64,000 nucleotides of DNA from Lysobacter sp. KIS68-7 (GCF_021284745.1 NZ_CP089925.1:868001-932000), one strand, 5' to 3'. Numbered from the stretch's first letter, positions 46,568 to 57,224 are shown. The notes: generated by a model from the letters alone, not told the origin. Program-made: numbers and translations.

Positions 46568-47356
46568 ATGCCGAATCCGCTCCGTCGCCTGCTGGCGCCG
46601 CGCACGCCCGTTTTCGAACGCGACGTGACCTCGCTCGTGCTCCACGACGGCCGCCAGATCGACATCCAGCGCGTGCGCAATCCGCGTGCGCGCCGCCTTC
46701 GACTCTCCGTCGACGAGCGCGGCGCGCGCCTGACGCTGCCGCCGCGCGCGAGCCTGGTCTCCGGGGAACGCTTCCTCGCCGAACATCGCGAATGGCTCGC
46801 GGACCAGCTCGAGCGCTACACGCTGGTCGGATTGCCGACGCTGCAGCGCGACGTCACCACGGCAATACCGCTGCGCGGTGCCTTCGTGCCCCTGCGCTGG
46901 AGCGAAGGGCGCTTCGCCTCGCTCGCACTGGACGCCGAATCGGGGGACGCCGTGTTCCGCCTCCCCGCGCGCGCCGGCGATGCCGCCATGCGCCGCGCGC
47001 TGCGCGATTTCTACGAAACCCAGGCGCGCGGCGACATCGCGCGCTGGTTGCCGCACTACCTGCCGTCGCTGCCGCGCCCGCCGCGTCGCGTGCAGTTCAA
47101 GGTGATGTCCTCGCAATGGGGCTCACTGGCGCCGAATGGCGTGGTCGGCCTGGACCTCGCACTCGTGCTCGCGCGGCCCTCGGCGTTCGAGTACGTGCTG
47201 GTGCATGAGCTGTGCCACCTCGTGCATGCGGATCACTCGCGCGCGTTCTGGCGCGAAGTCGAAATGCGTTTCCCAAGCTGGCGCGAGGAACGCGATTACT
47301 TCCATGCGGACGGGCGACGCCTGAAAGCGACGTTGCGAGGCTTGCTGTCGGGCTGA
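46568..47356 (+). CDS. YgjP-type metal-dependent hydrolase (DUF45, zincin)
   Basis: Putative zinc metallopeptidase of 262 residues in the YgjP/DUF45 (SprT-like) group. The zinc site is HELCHLVHADHSRAFW: HExxH plus a downstream His, followed by the typical FW. Upstream, the WGSLAPNGVVGLDLALVLA segment (here W-G-S) is also a family feature. Function in the cell is not established. It follows rdgC by 48 nt but has its own -10 (46555-46560). Confidence 0.9.
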   Translation: MPNPLRRLLAPRTPVFERDVTSLVLHDGRQIDIQRVRNPRARRLRLSVDERGARLTLPPRASLVSGERFLAEHREWLADQLERYTLVGLPTLQRDVTTAIPLRGAFVPLRWSEGRFASLALDAESGDAVFRLPARAGDAAMRRALRDFYETQARGDIARWLPHYLPSLPRPPRRVQFKVMSSQWGSLAPNGVVGLDLALVLARPSAFEYVLVHELCHLVHADHSRAFWREVEMRFPSWREERDYFHADGRRLKATLRGLLSG

Positions 47357-47417
47357 ACCGCTTGTCCGGTGGCCGTCGTGCGCAACGTTTTCCTTCCCAC
47401 TCAACCGGGAAAAGACG

Positions 47418-47921
47418 ATGCGCAACTCTCAACTCCTGGCGGCTGCCGCCATCGCACTGACGCTCGCCGCGTGCGGAAAATCGATGGGCGAACGCGCGGC
47501 CGAAGCCGCGATCGAAGCCAGCACCGGCAAGAAGGCCGAGGTCGATGCCAAGAACGGCGAGGTCAAGTTCCAGACCGACAAGGGCGAGATGAAGATCACC
47601 GCCGGCGATACGGCGACCTTGCCCGCAACCTTCCCGAAGGACGTCTACCTGCCCGAGCACTACGCCGTGAAGAGCGCGATGGAAATGCCGGGCGCGATGG
47701 TGCTCCAGGTCGAAGCCCCAGGCGCCGTCGGTACCTTGGCGGCCGAAGCCGGCAAGCGCATGCAGGCGGAAGGGTGGAAGCAGACCGTCGCGATGTCGCA
47801 GACCGCGGAATCGCAGGTGATCGTGTACGAAAAGGACAAGCGCAGCGCGACACTCTCGTTCAACGACAACGCCGGCAAGGGCGTGACGCTCGGGGTGCAG
47901 GTCGCGACGAACCAGCAGTAA
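47418..47921 (+). CDS. Small lipoprotein of unknown function
   Basis: A 167-residue predicted lipoprotein with lipobox LAAC (Cys at about 19, LTLAACGKS). The mature part is charged and alternates short beta-like strands (EVKFQTDKGEMKITAG, AMVLQVEAP, QVIVYEKDKRSATLSF). No named domain is recognised. The last 60 residues look like a small beta-sheet domain (strand-loop-strand with AEGWKQTVAMSQ), reminiscent of lipoproteins that monitor envelope stress, but this is only impression. It is convergent with the alpha/beta hydrolase. Confidence 0.82.
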   Translation: MRNSQLLAAAAIALTLAACGKSMGERAAEAAIEASTGKKAEVDAKNGEVKFQTDKGEMKITAGDTATLPATFPKDVYLPEHYAVKSAMEMPGAMVLQVEAPGAVGTLAAEAGKRMQAEGWKQTVAMSQTAESQVIVYEKDKRSATLSFNDNAGKGVTLGVQVATNQQ

Positions 47922-47937
47922 CGCAGTCGACGAAATC

Positions 47938-48783
47938 TCAGTCGACGAAGAACGTGCCGATCGCCTGCGCCACCGCGCGCGGGTCTTCCATGTGCAGGTG
48001 GTGGCCGCCGGGCATCACCACCACGTCTCCGCGCGTCAAAGCGCTGGCGCGTTCGCGGCGCAGCGCGTCGGGCAGGTAGGGCTGCGCCGGATCGGCGAAG
48101 AGCACGCGCACGGGGCATTCGATGTGCGCGATCAGGTCGCGCACCTGGCCTTCGGTCATGCGCAGGGGCGTGGCGACGGTCAGGCGCGGATCGCTGCTCC
48201 ATTCGAAACCGCCGGGCACCGCGCGCGTTCCGCGTTCGACGAGCAGGCGCGCGACGGGCTCGCTCAGGCCGTTGGCCTGCATGCGGGCGCGGATGGCGGT
48301 GTCGCGGTCGGGGAAGACGCGCAGCGATTTGCCCGCAAGCGCGCGACGCGCGGCCACGGCTTCGCGCAGGCGGTCGGCGGTGCGGTCTTCGCGGTCGGCC
48401 AGCGCGCCGAGGGCTTCGATGGAGAGGAAGCGCGCGACGCGCTCGGGCGCCGCAGCGGAGAGGATGGTGCCGATCGCCGCGCCCATCGAATGCCCGAGCA
48501 CGGCGAATCGTTCCCATCCCAACGCATCCGCCGCATCGAGCACGGTGTGCACGGTGCCCGCGAGCGAATACTCCGCGCCGACCGGCAGGTGCGGGCTGGT
48601 GCCGTGGCCCGGCAGATCGAGTGCGACGAGGTCGATGCCCTGCAGGTGTTCCGCGAGCGGGATCCAGCTCGCGGCGTTGTCGAGCCAACCGTGCAGCGCG
48701 AGGACGGGCGTGCCGGTGCCGCCCCGCAGGCCGGTGAGTCGGCCGTAGGGCGTGTCGATCGTGGTCTCGCGCAGCGTGTTCAT
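47938..48783 (-). CDS. Alpha/beta-fold hydrolase
   Basis: A 281-residue hydrolase with the HGW oxyanion segment (LHGWLDNAASW, about 30-40), the nucleophile elbow GHSMG (Ser at about 97), the acid near the end of VLFADP and the catalytic His in GGHHLHMEDP. The substrate is unknown. The start overlaps the ferrochelatase stop (ATGA), so it is the second gene of a hemH operon. Confidence 0.92.
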   Translation of the reverse strand: MNTLRETTIDTPYGRLTGLRGGTGTPVLALHGWLDNAASWIPLAEHLQGIDLVALDLPGHGTSPHLPVGAEYSLAGTVHTVLDAADALGWERFAVLGHSMGAAIGTILSAAAPERVARFLSIEALGALADREDRTADRLREAVAARRALAGKSLRVFPDRDTAIRARMQANGLSEPVARLLVERGTRAVPGGFEWSSDPRLTVATPLRMTEGQVRDLIAHIECPVRVLFADPAQPYLPDALRRERASALTRGDVVVMPGGHHLHMEDPRAVAQAIGTFFVD

Positions 48784-49742
48784 GCGGGCATCGCTTCGGT
48801 CGCGAGTGCGGCGAGGGCGTCGGCGTGCGCGGGCGCATCATTGAGGCAGGGGATGTAGCGCAGCGCCTGGCCACCGGCCGCGGTGAACACCTGCGCGTTC
48901 TGGATCGCGATTTCTTCGAGCGTTTCCAGGCAGTCGACCGCGAAGCCCGGGCAGACCACGTCGACCTTGCGCACGCCATTGCGCGCGAGTTCGCCGAGGA
49001 CGTTCACGGTGGCGGGTTCCAGCCACTGCTCCTTGCCGAAGCGCGACTGGTACGTGAGCCGGTAGTCGCCGGGCTTCAGCGCGAGTGCCTCGGCGATCGC
49101 AGCCACGCCGGCCTCGCATTGCGCGGCATAGGGATCGCCCGCATCGACCAGGCGTTGCGGCAGGCCATGGAAGGAGAAGACGAGCGTGTCGCCACGCCCG
49201 TTCGCGGCCCAGTGCGCGCGGATCGAGTCGGCGATGGCCTGCACCCAGCGCGGATCGCGGTGGTAGTCGTGGACGCTGTGCGTGGGCATGTTGCGCGTGC
49301 GCCGCACGAGGTCCTCGACCGAGGCGGTGGTGGTCGTCGAATACTGCGGATACAGCGGCAGCACGATCACGCGGCCGACGCGGTCGGCGCGCAGCGCAGC
49401 GAAGACGTCCGGGATCGAAGGCGCGCCGTAGCGCATGGCATGCACCACGCGTGCCTGCGGCATGCGCTGCTGCACGGCCTGCGCGAGGCGGCGCGTGTGC
49501 ACGGCGAGCGGCGACCCTTCGTCCATCCAGATCTCGGCGTACTTGCGCGCCACGCGACGGCTGCGCAGCGGCAGGATCACCAGGTGCAGCAGCGGTCCCC
49601 ACAGCCAGCGCGGGAGCGACACCACGCGGGGGTCCATCAGGAATTCGCCGAGGTAGCGGCGCACCGCGCGCGGCGTCGGCGCCGAAGGCGTGCCGAGGTT
49701 GACGAGGACGACGGCGGTCTCGGGTGTCTTCGGTGCGGTCAT
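48780..49742 (-). CDS. hemH: Ferrochelatase
   Basis: Inserts ferrous iron into protoporphyrin IX, the last step of heme synthesis. 320 residues: N-terminal VVLVNLGTP, the LPLYPQYS(T) loop, SFHGLPQR with the metal-binding His (about residue 190) and PGFAVDCLETLEE with the second catalytic Glu region. The ATG at 49742 is preferred; a TTG two codons earlier also opens the frame. Coupled to the downstream hydrolase by ATGA and divergent from the SYLF gene, with a short palindrome (49755-49767) between them. Confidence 0.95.
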   Translation of the reverse strand: MTAPKTPETAVVLVNLGTPSAPTPRAVRRYLGEFLMDPRVVSLPRWLWGPLLHLVILPLRSRRVARKYAEIWMDEGSPLAVHTRRLAQAVQQRMPQARVVHAMRYGAPSIPDVFAALRADRVGRVIVLPLYPQYSTTTTASVEDLVRRTRNMPTHSVHDYHRDPRWVQAIADSIRAHWAANGRGDTLVFSFHGLPQRLVDAGDPYAAQCEAGVAAIAEALALKPGDYRLTYQSRFGKEQWLEPATVNVLGELARNGVRKVDVVCPGFAVDCLETLEEIAIQNAQVFTAAGGQALRYIPCLNDAPAHADALAALATEAMPA

Positions 49743-49754
49743 AGGCAATAGGAT

Positions 49755-49767
49755 GTCACGGTGTGAC
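49755..49767. promoter_or_regulatory. Palindrome GTCAC-GGT-GTGAC upstream of hemH
   Basis: A 13-nt perfect dyad in the divergent hemH/SYLF interval. The half-site order (GTCAC...GTGAC) is the reverse of the CRP/Clp site, so it is not a Clp operator. It may be an operator for another dimeric regulator or chance. Confidence 0.25.
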
Positions 49768-49876
49768 CGGTTCGCTCGCGATTCATCGCGCGACGAACAG
49801 ACTGAACCCTTGCTGGCTTGTGTTGTCCTTGTTGCGCTTCCTGCGTTGCCCCCCAGCCCCGATCGTGGAGTCCGCC

Positions 49877-50743
49877 ATGCCTCTGCCTGCCCGCCGCACG
49901 CTCTCCGCCACCCTGGCGGTCCTCCTGCTCGCTTCCAGCCTGCACGCCGTCGCCGGTGATCGCGAAGACGACCGCGCCCGCAACGCGGTGCGCGTGCTCA
50001 CCGACATCCAGGCCATTCCCGAAAGCGCGATCCCCGACAAGCTGCTCGATGAAGCGCGCGCGGTCGTGATCGTCCCCGACACCATCAAGGCCGGCCTGGT
50101 CATCGGTGGCCGCCGCGGCCATGGTCTGTTGTCGGTGAAAAATGCCGACGGCACCTGGTCCAACCCGACCTTCGTGAGCCTGACCGGCGGCAGCGTCGGC
50201 TTCCAGGCCGGCGTGCAGTCGGCGGACGTGGTGCTGGTGTTCCGCAGCGACCGCGGGCTGGAGTCGATCGTCAACGGCAAGTTCACCCTGGGCGCCGATG
50301 CGGGCGTCGCGGCCGGCCCGCTGGGCCGCAATGCATCGACGGCGACCGACGGCGAGTTCAAGGCCGAGATCTGGTCGTGGTCGCGCGCGCGCGGCCTGTT
50401 CGCGGGCGTCGCACTGGATGGTGCGGTGCTGTCGATCGACGACGCCGCCAACCAATCCGTCTACGGCGAGGGCACCACGCCGCGCATGATCTTCGAAGGC
50501 CGCGCGCGCCAGATGCCGTCTGCCGCGATCGTCTCCTTCCGCGACCAGCTGGAAGAAGCCACCGCGATGGCGCGCGCAAACCGCGGCACGGGCCCCACCG
50601 TCGCGCAGGCCGGGCCGGCCCCGGTCGCGCCGTCCGGCACGATGCCCGCCACGGCGGCCACCACCACGGTCACTGCATCGCAGCCGGTCGTTCCGGCCGA
50701 CGATGCACCGGCCCGCACCGAGTCGCTGCCGCCCACACCCTGA
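49877..50743 (+). CDS. Exported lipid-binding SYLF-domain protein
   Basis: A 288-residue exported protein with signal peptide (MPLPARRTLSATLAVLLLASSLHAVAG). The body matches the SYLF (YSC84/Ysc84-like) domain: DILDEARAVVIVP-type start (LLDEARAVVIVPDTIKAGLVIGGRRGHGLL), SVGFQAGVQSADVVLVF, and a glycine-rich KFTLGADAGVAAGPLGR loop. SYLF domains bind phosphoinositides in eukaryotes; in bacteria the role is unclear, possibly envelope lipid binding. A Pro/Ala/Thr-rich tail (last ~50 residues) is probably flexible. GGAG lies 6 nt before the ATG at 49877. Confidence 0.88.
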   Translation: MPLPARRTLSATLAVLLLASSLHAVAGDREDDRARNAVRVLTDIQAIPESAIPDKLLDEARAVVIVPDTIKAGLVIGGRRGHGLLSVKNADGTWSNPTFVSLTGGSVGFQAGVQSADVVLVFRSDRGLESIVNGKFTLGADAGVAAGPLGRNASTATDGEFKAEIWSWSRARGLFAGVALDGAVLSIDDAANQSVYGEGTTPRMIFEGRARQMPSAAIVSFRDQLEEATAMARANRGTGPTVAQAGPAPVAPSGTMPATAATTTVTASQPVVPADDAPARTESLPPTP

Positions 50744-50860
50744 TGGGTCGCGTGCCCCGCGCACGCCCCTCGACCGCCCGGGATGCGCGTTCATCTTCGG
50801 GCGGTTCTCACACACTCTGCGCTATCCTTTCTCTCCCCTTTCCCCACGAGGCATGCCCAC

Positions 50861-51103
50861 ATGGGTGGTTTCAGTCTGTGGCACTGGCTCATCGTGCTGG
50901 TGATCGTGATCCTGGTTTTCGGCACCAAGCGCCTCGGTAGCGTCGGCAAGGACCTCGGCGAAGCGGTGAAGGGCTTCAAGAAAGGCATGACCGACGAGGA
51001 AGACAAGCCGGCCGGCCGCCTGCCCGATGCGAACCGCGAACAGGCCGACCAACGCGAGCGCGAGCGCCGCGAGCAAGACCAGACCAACGAACCGCCGCGC
51101 TGA
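50861..51103 (+). CDS. tatA: Sec-independent translocase subunit TatA
   Basis: An 80-residue protein: N-terminal TM ([16 protein letters not shown]), then the amphipathic helix beginning at G-T-K-R-L and a charged tail ([15 protein letters not shown]). This is the pore-forming component of the twin-arginine translocase. The start is the ATG at 50861 preceded by GAGGCAT. A TATCCT hexamer at 50822-50827 may be the operon's -10. tatB starts 25 nt after the stop. Confidence 0.95.
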   Translation: MGGFSLWHWLIVLVIVILVFGTKRLGSVGKDLGEAVKGFKKGMTDEEDKPAGRLPDANREQADQRERERREQDQTNEPPR

Positions 51104-51128
51104 GGCGGGCTAGGCTCGGGCATCGGCG

Positions 51129-51671
51129 ATGTTCGACATCGGTTTCAGTGAGCTGCTGGTCATCGCGGTCGTTGCGCTGATCGTGCTCGGACCCGAGCGC
51201 CTGCCGAAGGCGGCGCGCTTCGCAGGCCTGTGGGTGCGCAAGGCGCGCGCGCAGTGGTATGCGGTGAAGTCCGAATTCGAGCGCGACCTGGCGGCCGAGG
51301 AACTGCAGCGCAGCCTGCGCGAAACGCGCGAATCGCTGCGCCAGGCGGAAGAACAGTTGCGCGGTGGCGCGGCGGCGTTCCAGCAACGCCTCGAACAGGG
51401 CTTCGATGAAGTGAAGACCGCAGCGACGGCATTGCCGGCCGCTGCAGAATCGCAAGCGTCAGAGGCACAGGGCGAGGCGAACGCCGACAAGGCGCCGGCC
51501 TTCGCCGAAGAAGAGGAGCGTCCGATGGGCTCCACGCTCGAGATCGACGACATCGGGCCGCCGCCGGCGGATGAAGACGACGATGGGTTCGATGTCGACG
51601 TCGTCCACGACGAACACGAAGACGCCCCCCACCCGCGCAAGCCCGCCGACGACGCCCATGCAGGACGCTGA
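51129..51671 (+). CDS. tatB: Sec-independent translocase subunit TatB
   Basis: 180 residues: MFDIGFSELLVIAVVALIVLGPERLP is the classic TatB TM and hinge, followed by a long amphipathic helix (ERDLAAEELQRSLRETRESLRQAEEQLRGG) and an acidic C-terminal tail. Together with TatC it recognises twin-arginine signal peptides. The gene overlaps tatC by 14 nt, implying coupled translation. Confidence 0.95.
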   Translation: MFDIGFSELLVIAVVALIVLGPERLPKAARFAGLWVRKARAQWYAVKSEFERDLAAEELQRSLRETRESLRQAEEQLRGGAAAFQQRLEQGFDEVKTAATALPAAAESQASEAQGEANADKAPAFAEEEERPMGSTLEIDDIGPPPADEDDDGFDVDVVHDEHEDAPHPRKPADDAHAGR

Positions 51672-52416
51672 CACCGCGCCGCCCAGCCGCCTGGTCGACC
51701 ATCTGCTCGAACTGCGTTCGCGCCTGTTGCGCGCGGTCGTGGGCCTGATCGTCGTGTTCGCGGCGCTGATGCCCTTCGCCGACCGGCTCTACAACCGCCT
51801 CGCGGCGCCCCTGATCAGCAAGCTGCCGGAAGGCGGGCACATGATCGCGGTGGATCCGGCCGGCGGTTTCTTCGTGCCGGTGAAGCTCGCGTTCTTCGCG
51901 GCGCTGTTCCTGTCCGCGCCGTGGTTGCTGTTCCAGGCGTGGTCGTTCGTCGCGCCGGGGTTGTACGCGAAAGAGAAGAAACTCGCGCTGCCGCTGCTCG
52001 TCTCGGCGGTGCTGCTGTTCTACGCGGGCTGCGCGTTCGCGTACTTCCTCGTGTTGCCCGCGGTGTTCGGCTTCCTCACGCGCTTCACGCCCGAAGTCGT
52101 CCAGATGATGCCGGACCTCGGGAAATACGTGGACTTCGTGCTCGTGATCTTCCTCGCCTTCGGCGCGAGTTTCGAACTGCCGATCGCGCTGGTCATCCTG
52201 TGCCTGCTGGGCTGGGTGACGCCGAAGCAGCTGAGCGAATGGCGCGGCTATGCGATCGTCGGCATCTTCGTGGTGGCGGCGATCATCACGCCGCCGGATG
52301 TCGTCTCGCAGATGATGCTCGCCGTGCCGATGATGGTGCTCTACGAGCTGGGCATCATCGCCGCGCGCATGGTGGCGCCGAAGAAAACCGACGACGCCCC
52401 CACGGCGGACGCGTAA
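51658..52416 (+). CDS. tatC: Sec-independent translocase subunit TatC
   Basis: 252-residue polytopic protein with six TM segments. The N-terminal LVDHLLELRSRLLRA (signal-peptide docking motif with the invariant E in L-x-E-L-R-x-R) is at about 12-26, and FxxPWLLFQAWSFVAPGLY and the P-D-V-V-S-Q segment are typical. The start at 51658 is chosen because it directly precedes the conserved region. The convergent BPSS1780-like gene ends 4 nt beyond its stop. Confidence 0.95.
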   Translation: MQDADTAPPSRLVDHLLELRSRLLRAVVGLIVVFAALMPFADRLYNRLAAPLISKLPEGGHMIAVDPAGGFFVPVKLAFFAALFLSAPWLLFQAWSFVAPGLYAKEKKLALPLLVSAVLLFYAGCAFAYFLVLPAVFGFLTRFTPEVVQMMPDLGKYVDFVLVIFLAFGASFELPIALVILCLLGWVTPKQLSEWRGYAIVGIFVVAAIITPPDVVSQMMLAVPMMVLYELGIIAARMVAPKKTDDAPTADA

Positions 52417-52419
52417 GCC

Positions 52420-53334
52420 TCAGGCTTCGATGCCGCCGAACGACGGCGGCGGTTGCGTGCCGGGTGCGTCGAACGTATCGCGCCACGCGAGGTAGGCGCC
52501 GCCCGCCAGCACGACCATCAGCGCCGCGCCGAAGCCGAGCAGGACCACCATCGACAGCAGGGCGCCGATGGACGCGTGCACGAGGTTGCCGACCAGGCCC
52601 GCGAGCCAGGCCAGCAACAGCGCGATGAGCGCCGCGAACAAAGTCCCCATGACGAACAGGCCGGCCGCGAGCAGGTTCGCGCCCACGTTGCGCACCGATG
52701 CGCCCAGGCTCGCGACCACTGCTTCGACGATCGAGGCGCGCGAGAACATCACCAGCGGCACCGACAGCAGCATGATGGCGTAGGTGAAGTAGTTGAAGAC
52801 CAACTGCACCAGGAACAGCAGCCCCTGGTGTCGCAGGTGCGGGAACTCCGGCGTCACGCCGGCCATCATCTGCTTCATGGCCGCCATGTATTCGCTCCAG
52901 TAACTCGGCCCGGCGATCGCGGTCACCAGCAGCAGGCCGACGACGCCGAACGCGATCTGCAGCAATCCCAGCGCCGCGAGTCCCTTCGCCTGGCCGTTGC
53001 GGAAGGGCGCGAACAGATCGAGCGCGCGCACGGGCCGGCCCGATTCGGCCTCGCGGATGACGTGCATGAGCCCGCCGATCAGGATCGGCATCAGCACCAT
53101 CACTGCGATGTAGAGCGGCGTGCCCACCATGATCGCCTTCGCCGGTGTGGGCTCGGCGTCGCCGCTGACGAACAACGAGGCCAGCATCATCGCCAACACG
53201 AGCATCAGCCCCTGCAGCACTACGATGAACAACAGCGCCGCGCCGAACACGGCCTTCGGGTTGCGCCCGCCGAGATCGACGGCGGCGCGGAACCAGGCCA
53301 GGCCCTGCGAGAGGGGGAGCTTGCGGACTTGCAT
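52420..53334 (-). CDS. BPSS1780-family membrane protein
   Basis: Integral membrane protein of 304 residues with about six hydrophobic segments (near 29-52, 72-93, 120-140, 170-195, 220-245 and 252-278). The N-terminus RKLPLSQGLAWFRAAVDLGGRNP is the signature of the BPSS1780 family of unknown function. GGAG lies about 7 nt before the ATG. It follows the glutamine amidotransferase gene on the same strand by 52 nt, so they may be co-transcribed. Confidence 0.88.
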   Translation of the reverse strand: MQVRKLPLSQGLAWFRAAVDLGGRNPKAVFGAALLFIVVLQGLMLVLAMMLASLFVSGDAEPTPAKAIMVGTPLYIAVMVLMPILIGGLMHVIREAESGRPVRALDLFAPFRNGQAKGLAALGLLQIAFGVVGLLLVTAIAGPSYWSEYMAAMKQMMAGVTPEFPHLRHQGLLFLVQLVFNYFTYAIMLLSVPLVMFSRASIVEAVVASLGASVRNVGANLLAAGLFVMGTLFAALIALLLAWLAGLVGNLVHASIGALLSMVVLLGFGAALMVVLAGGAYLAWRDTFDAPGTQPPPSFGGIEA

Positions 53335-53386
53335 TGACGACTCCGGGGGGAGAGCGGGGAAGAATGCCGGGTAATGCGGGGCACGC

Positions 53387-54142
53387 TCAGGCGTGCGGTG
53401 CGGTGCGTCCGTGGAGCTGGCGTGCGTGGCGCACGAAGCGGCGCAGGATGCGGCGCGCGTGTGGCGCGGCGGTGACGCTGCGGCTCACCTGTTTCGCGCA
53501 ACGGCCTTCCTTCGCCAGCGCATCGTGGCGCGCACGGACGTAACCGCGCATGTGCGTGCTGCTGAACTCCGGGTGGAACTGCACGCCCCACACGTGATCG
53601 CGCCACCGGAAAGCATGCACCGCGTCCTGCGACGAGCGCGCGAGCACGGTGGCGCCGTCGGGCGTGCGCAACACCGACTGCAGGTGCGTGGCCTGCGCGG
53701 GGAATTGCGCGGGCAGGCCGGTGAACAGCGGGTCGTGCTCGGCGTGCGGGTGCAGTTCCAGGTCGATGGTGCCCATCTCGCGGCCGGTCGGGTTGTAGCC
53801 GACCTCGCCGCCGAGCGCGTGCGCGATGAGCTGGTGGCCGTAGCAGATGCCGAACAGCGGCACGCCCGCCAACGCGGCCTCGCGCAGCCAGGCGGCGCTG
53901 CGTTCGCTCCACTCGAGGCGGTCGGTGACCATCGCGCCGGACCCGGTGACGATCACGCCGGCGAAGCCTTCGCTCGGCGGCAGTGCATCGCCGCGTTCGA
54001 CATTCGCCACCACGGCCTCGTCGCGCTCCAGGCCCGCGGCGACGCGGATCCAGTGGGGAAACGAGCCGTGCCGCCGCATCGACGCGACCGGCTGGCCGGT
54101 TTCGAGGATCAGGAAGGGGTGGTCGAAGTCGGAGTCGTTCAA
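53387..54142 (-). CDS. Class I glutamine amidotransferase
   Basis: Class I GATase of 251 residues with the catalytic triad in place: nucleophile in GICYGHQ (Cys about residue 99), and the His-Glu pair in VQFHPEFS (about 190). It resembles the stand-alone GMP synthase-like or YfeJ-type amidotransferases; the partner that uses the ammonia is not adjacent. The start is TTG at 54142; the first residues (MNDSDFDHPFLILETG) are a normal N-terminus. It is divergent from glyQ. Confidence 0.9.
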   Translation of the reverse strand: MNDSDFDHPFLILETGQPVASMRRHGSFPHWIRVAAGLERDEAVVANVERGDALPPSEGFAGVIVTGSGAMVTDRLEWSERSAAWLREAALAGVPLFGICYGHQLIAHALGGEVGYNPTGREMGTIDLELHPHAEHDPLFTGLPAQFPAQATHLQSVLRTPDGATVLARSSQDAVHAFRWRDHVWGVQFHPEFSSTHMRGYVRARHDALAKEGRCAKQVSRSVTAAPHARRILRRFVRHARQLHGRTAPHA

Positions 54143-54187
54143 GGCCGGGGGTCGCCGCGAAAATCAGGTAAAAACGACAGTCGCACC

Positions 54188-54193
54188 TATACT
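54188..54193 (+). promoter_or_regulatory. -10 element (TATACT) of the glyQS operon
   Basis: TATACT lies 59 nt before the glyQ ATG; a good -35 is not evident. The leader shows no T-box-like sequence. Confidence 0.45.
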
Positions 54194-54252
54194 AGCCCGC
54201 TTTTCCGAGCGCGCCCCCGGCGCTCCCGCTCAAGCGCAGAGAATCCCGACGC

Positions 54253-55157
<905 letters not shown>

Positions 55158-55161
<4 letters not shown>

Positions 55162-57224
55162 GCATGGAACCGCTGCTGATCGAACTCGGCACCGAGGAAC
55201 TGCCGGTCAAGGCGCTGCCGGGCCTGGCGCAGGCCTTGTTCGACAACGTCATCGACGGCCTCGCCCGCCGCGGCATCGCCTTCGAACGCGGTGAAGCCAA
55301 GCCGTTGTATTCGCCGCGCCGCCTCGCGGTGTTGCTGCCTGGCGTCGCCGCCGAGCAGGACGAGCAGCGCAGCGAAGTGCTCGGCCCGTACCTCAACGTC
55401 GCGCTCGATGCCGATGGGCAGCCCACGCGTGCGCTGCAGGGTTTCGCGCAAAAGGCCGGCGTGGAATGGAGCGCGCTCGAGCGCACGAGCGACGCGAAGG
55501 GCGAGCGCTTCGTCCACCGCGCGGTGAAGCCGGGCGCGAACACCGCCTCGCTGCTGCCGGAGATCCTGCGCGAAGCGATCGCCGCGATGCCGATCCCCAA
55601 GCCCATGCGTTGGGGCGCGCGCGAGGATGCGTTCGCACGCCCGGTGCACTGGCTCGTGCTGCTGCTCGGCGACCACGTGGTCGAAGCCGAGGTGCTGGGC
55701 ACGCGCGCCGGTCGCAATTCGCGCGGCCATCGCTTCATGCACGACAAGCCAGTGTGGATCAACGCGCCGCGCGATTACGTCGACGCGCTGCGCGGCGCGA
55801 AGGTGCTGGTGGATGCGGACGAACGCCGCAGCGCCGTGGTGCGCGAAGTCGAACAGGCCGCAACGAAGGCCGGTGGCGTGGCGCGCATCGCCGAAGACAA
55901 CCTCGAGCAGGTGAACTGCCTGGTCGAGTGGCCGAGCGCGGTGTCCTGCGACTTCGAGGAGGAATTCCTCGCGGTGCCGCAGGAAGCGCTGGTCGCGACG
56001 ATGGAAGACAACCAGAAGTTCTTCCCGGTGCTCGATGGCGAAGGACGCCTGACGCGCCATTTCGTCGGCGTGGCCAACATCGTCTCCAAGGATGTCGCCG
56101 AAGTCCGCAAGGGCTACGAGCGCGTGATCCGCCCGCGCTTCGCCGACGCGAAGTTCTTCTTCGTGGAAGACATGAAGCAAGGCCTGGCTTCGATGCGCGA
56201 AGGCCTGCGCGGCGTGACCTACCAGGCGAAGCTGGGCACGCTCGCCGACAAGGTGTCGCGCGTGGCGTCGCTGGCCGAAGCGATCGCGGGCGAGGTGGGC
56301 GTGGACCCCGCGCTCGCGCGCCGCGCCGCCGAATTGTCGAAGGCCGACCTGCAATCGCGCCTGGTCAACGAATTCCCCGAACTGCAGGGCATCGCCGGGC
56401 GTTACTACGCCGCAGTCGAAGGCGAACCGGTCGACGTCGCCAATGCGATCGACGAGGCCTACATGCCCCGCTTCGCGGGCGACGCCGTCGCACCGTCGAA
56501 GCTTGGCCAGGTGCTCGCCATCGCCGAACGCCTCGACACGCTGGCCGGCGGTTTCGCCGCAGGCTTGAAGCCGACCGGCAACAAGGACGCCTTCGCACTG
56601 CGCCGCAACGCCTTGGGCCTGGCGCGCACGATCATCGAACGCGGCCTCGACCTCGACCTGCCGCGCACGCTCGAGCGCGCACGCGAGAACCTCGGCGCCA
56701 TCGGTGCGCAGGTGCAGGCCAACGAGTTGTACGACTTCATCGTCGATCGCCTGCGTGCCTATTACGCCGACGTTCCGCCGCAGCAGTTCGAAGCCGTCGC
56801 CGCGCTGCGCCCCGCATCGCTGCTCGATTTCGATCGCCGCCTGAAGGCGATCGGCACCTTCGCGACCTTGCCGGAAGCCGAAGCCCTCGCCGCCGCCAAC
56901 AAGCGCATTCGCAACATCCTGCGCAAAGCGGAGGGTGAAGTGCCGGGCCGCGTGGATGCGGCGCGCTTCACCGAAGCGGCCGAGCGCGACCTTGGCGATG
57001 CGGTGGACGCGGCCATCGTCGACTCCGATGCGTCGCTGGCGTCGCGCGATTACGTCGCGGTGCTCGGTCGCCTCGCACGCCTGCGCCCGCAGGTGGACGC
57101 GTTCTTCGACCAGGTGATGGTGAACGTCGAGGACCCCGCGGTGCGCGGCAATCGCCTCGCGCTGCTGCAGCGCCTGGCCGATCGGCTGGGCAGTGTCGCC
57201 GCCATCGAGCATCTCTCTACATAA
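55158..57224 (+). CDS. glyS: Glycyl-tRNA synthetase beta subunit
   Basis: Beta chain of 688 residues, needed for tRNA binding. N-terminal [16 protein letters not shown], the conserved [34 protein letters not shown] block and the C-terminal DALR-like anticodon-binding region ([25 protein letters not shown]) are typical. Coupled to glyQ by the four-base overlap. tamA follows 30 nt later with its own -10. Confidence 0.97.

Noticed and set aside
49755-49767. A Clp/CRP binding site upstream of hemH
   Set aside because: CRP sites are TGTGA-N6-TCACA; here the half-sites are in the opposite order with only a 3-nt spacer.
54143-54252. A T-box or glycine riboswitch before glyQS
   Set aside because: Only ~110 nt with a TATACT element; no T-box AGGGTGGNACCGCG or tandem glycine-aptamer sequence is visible.
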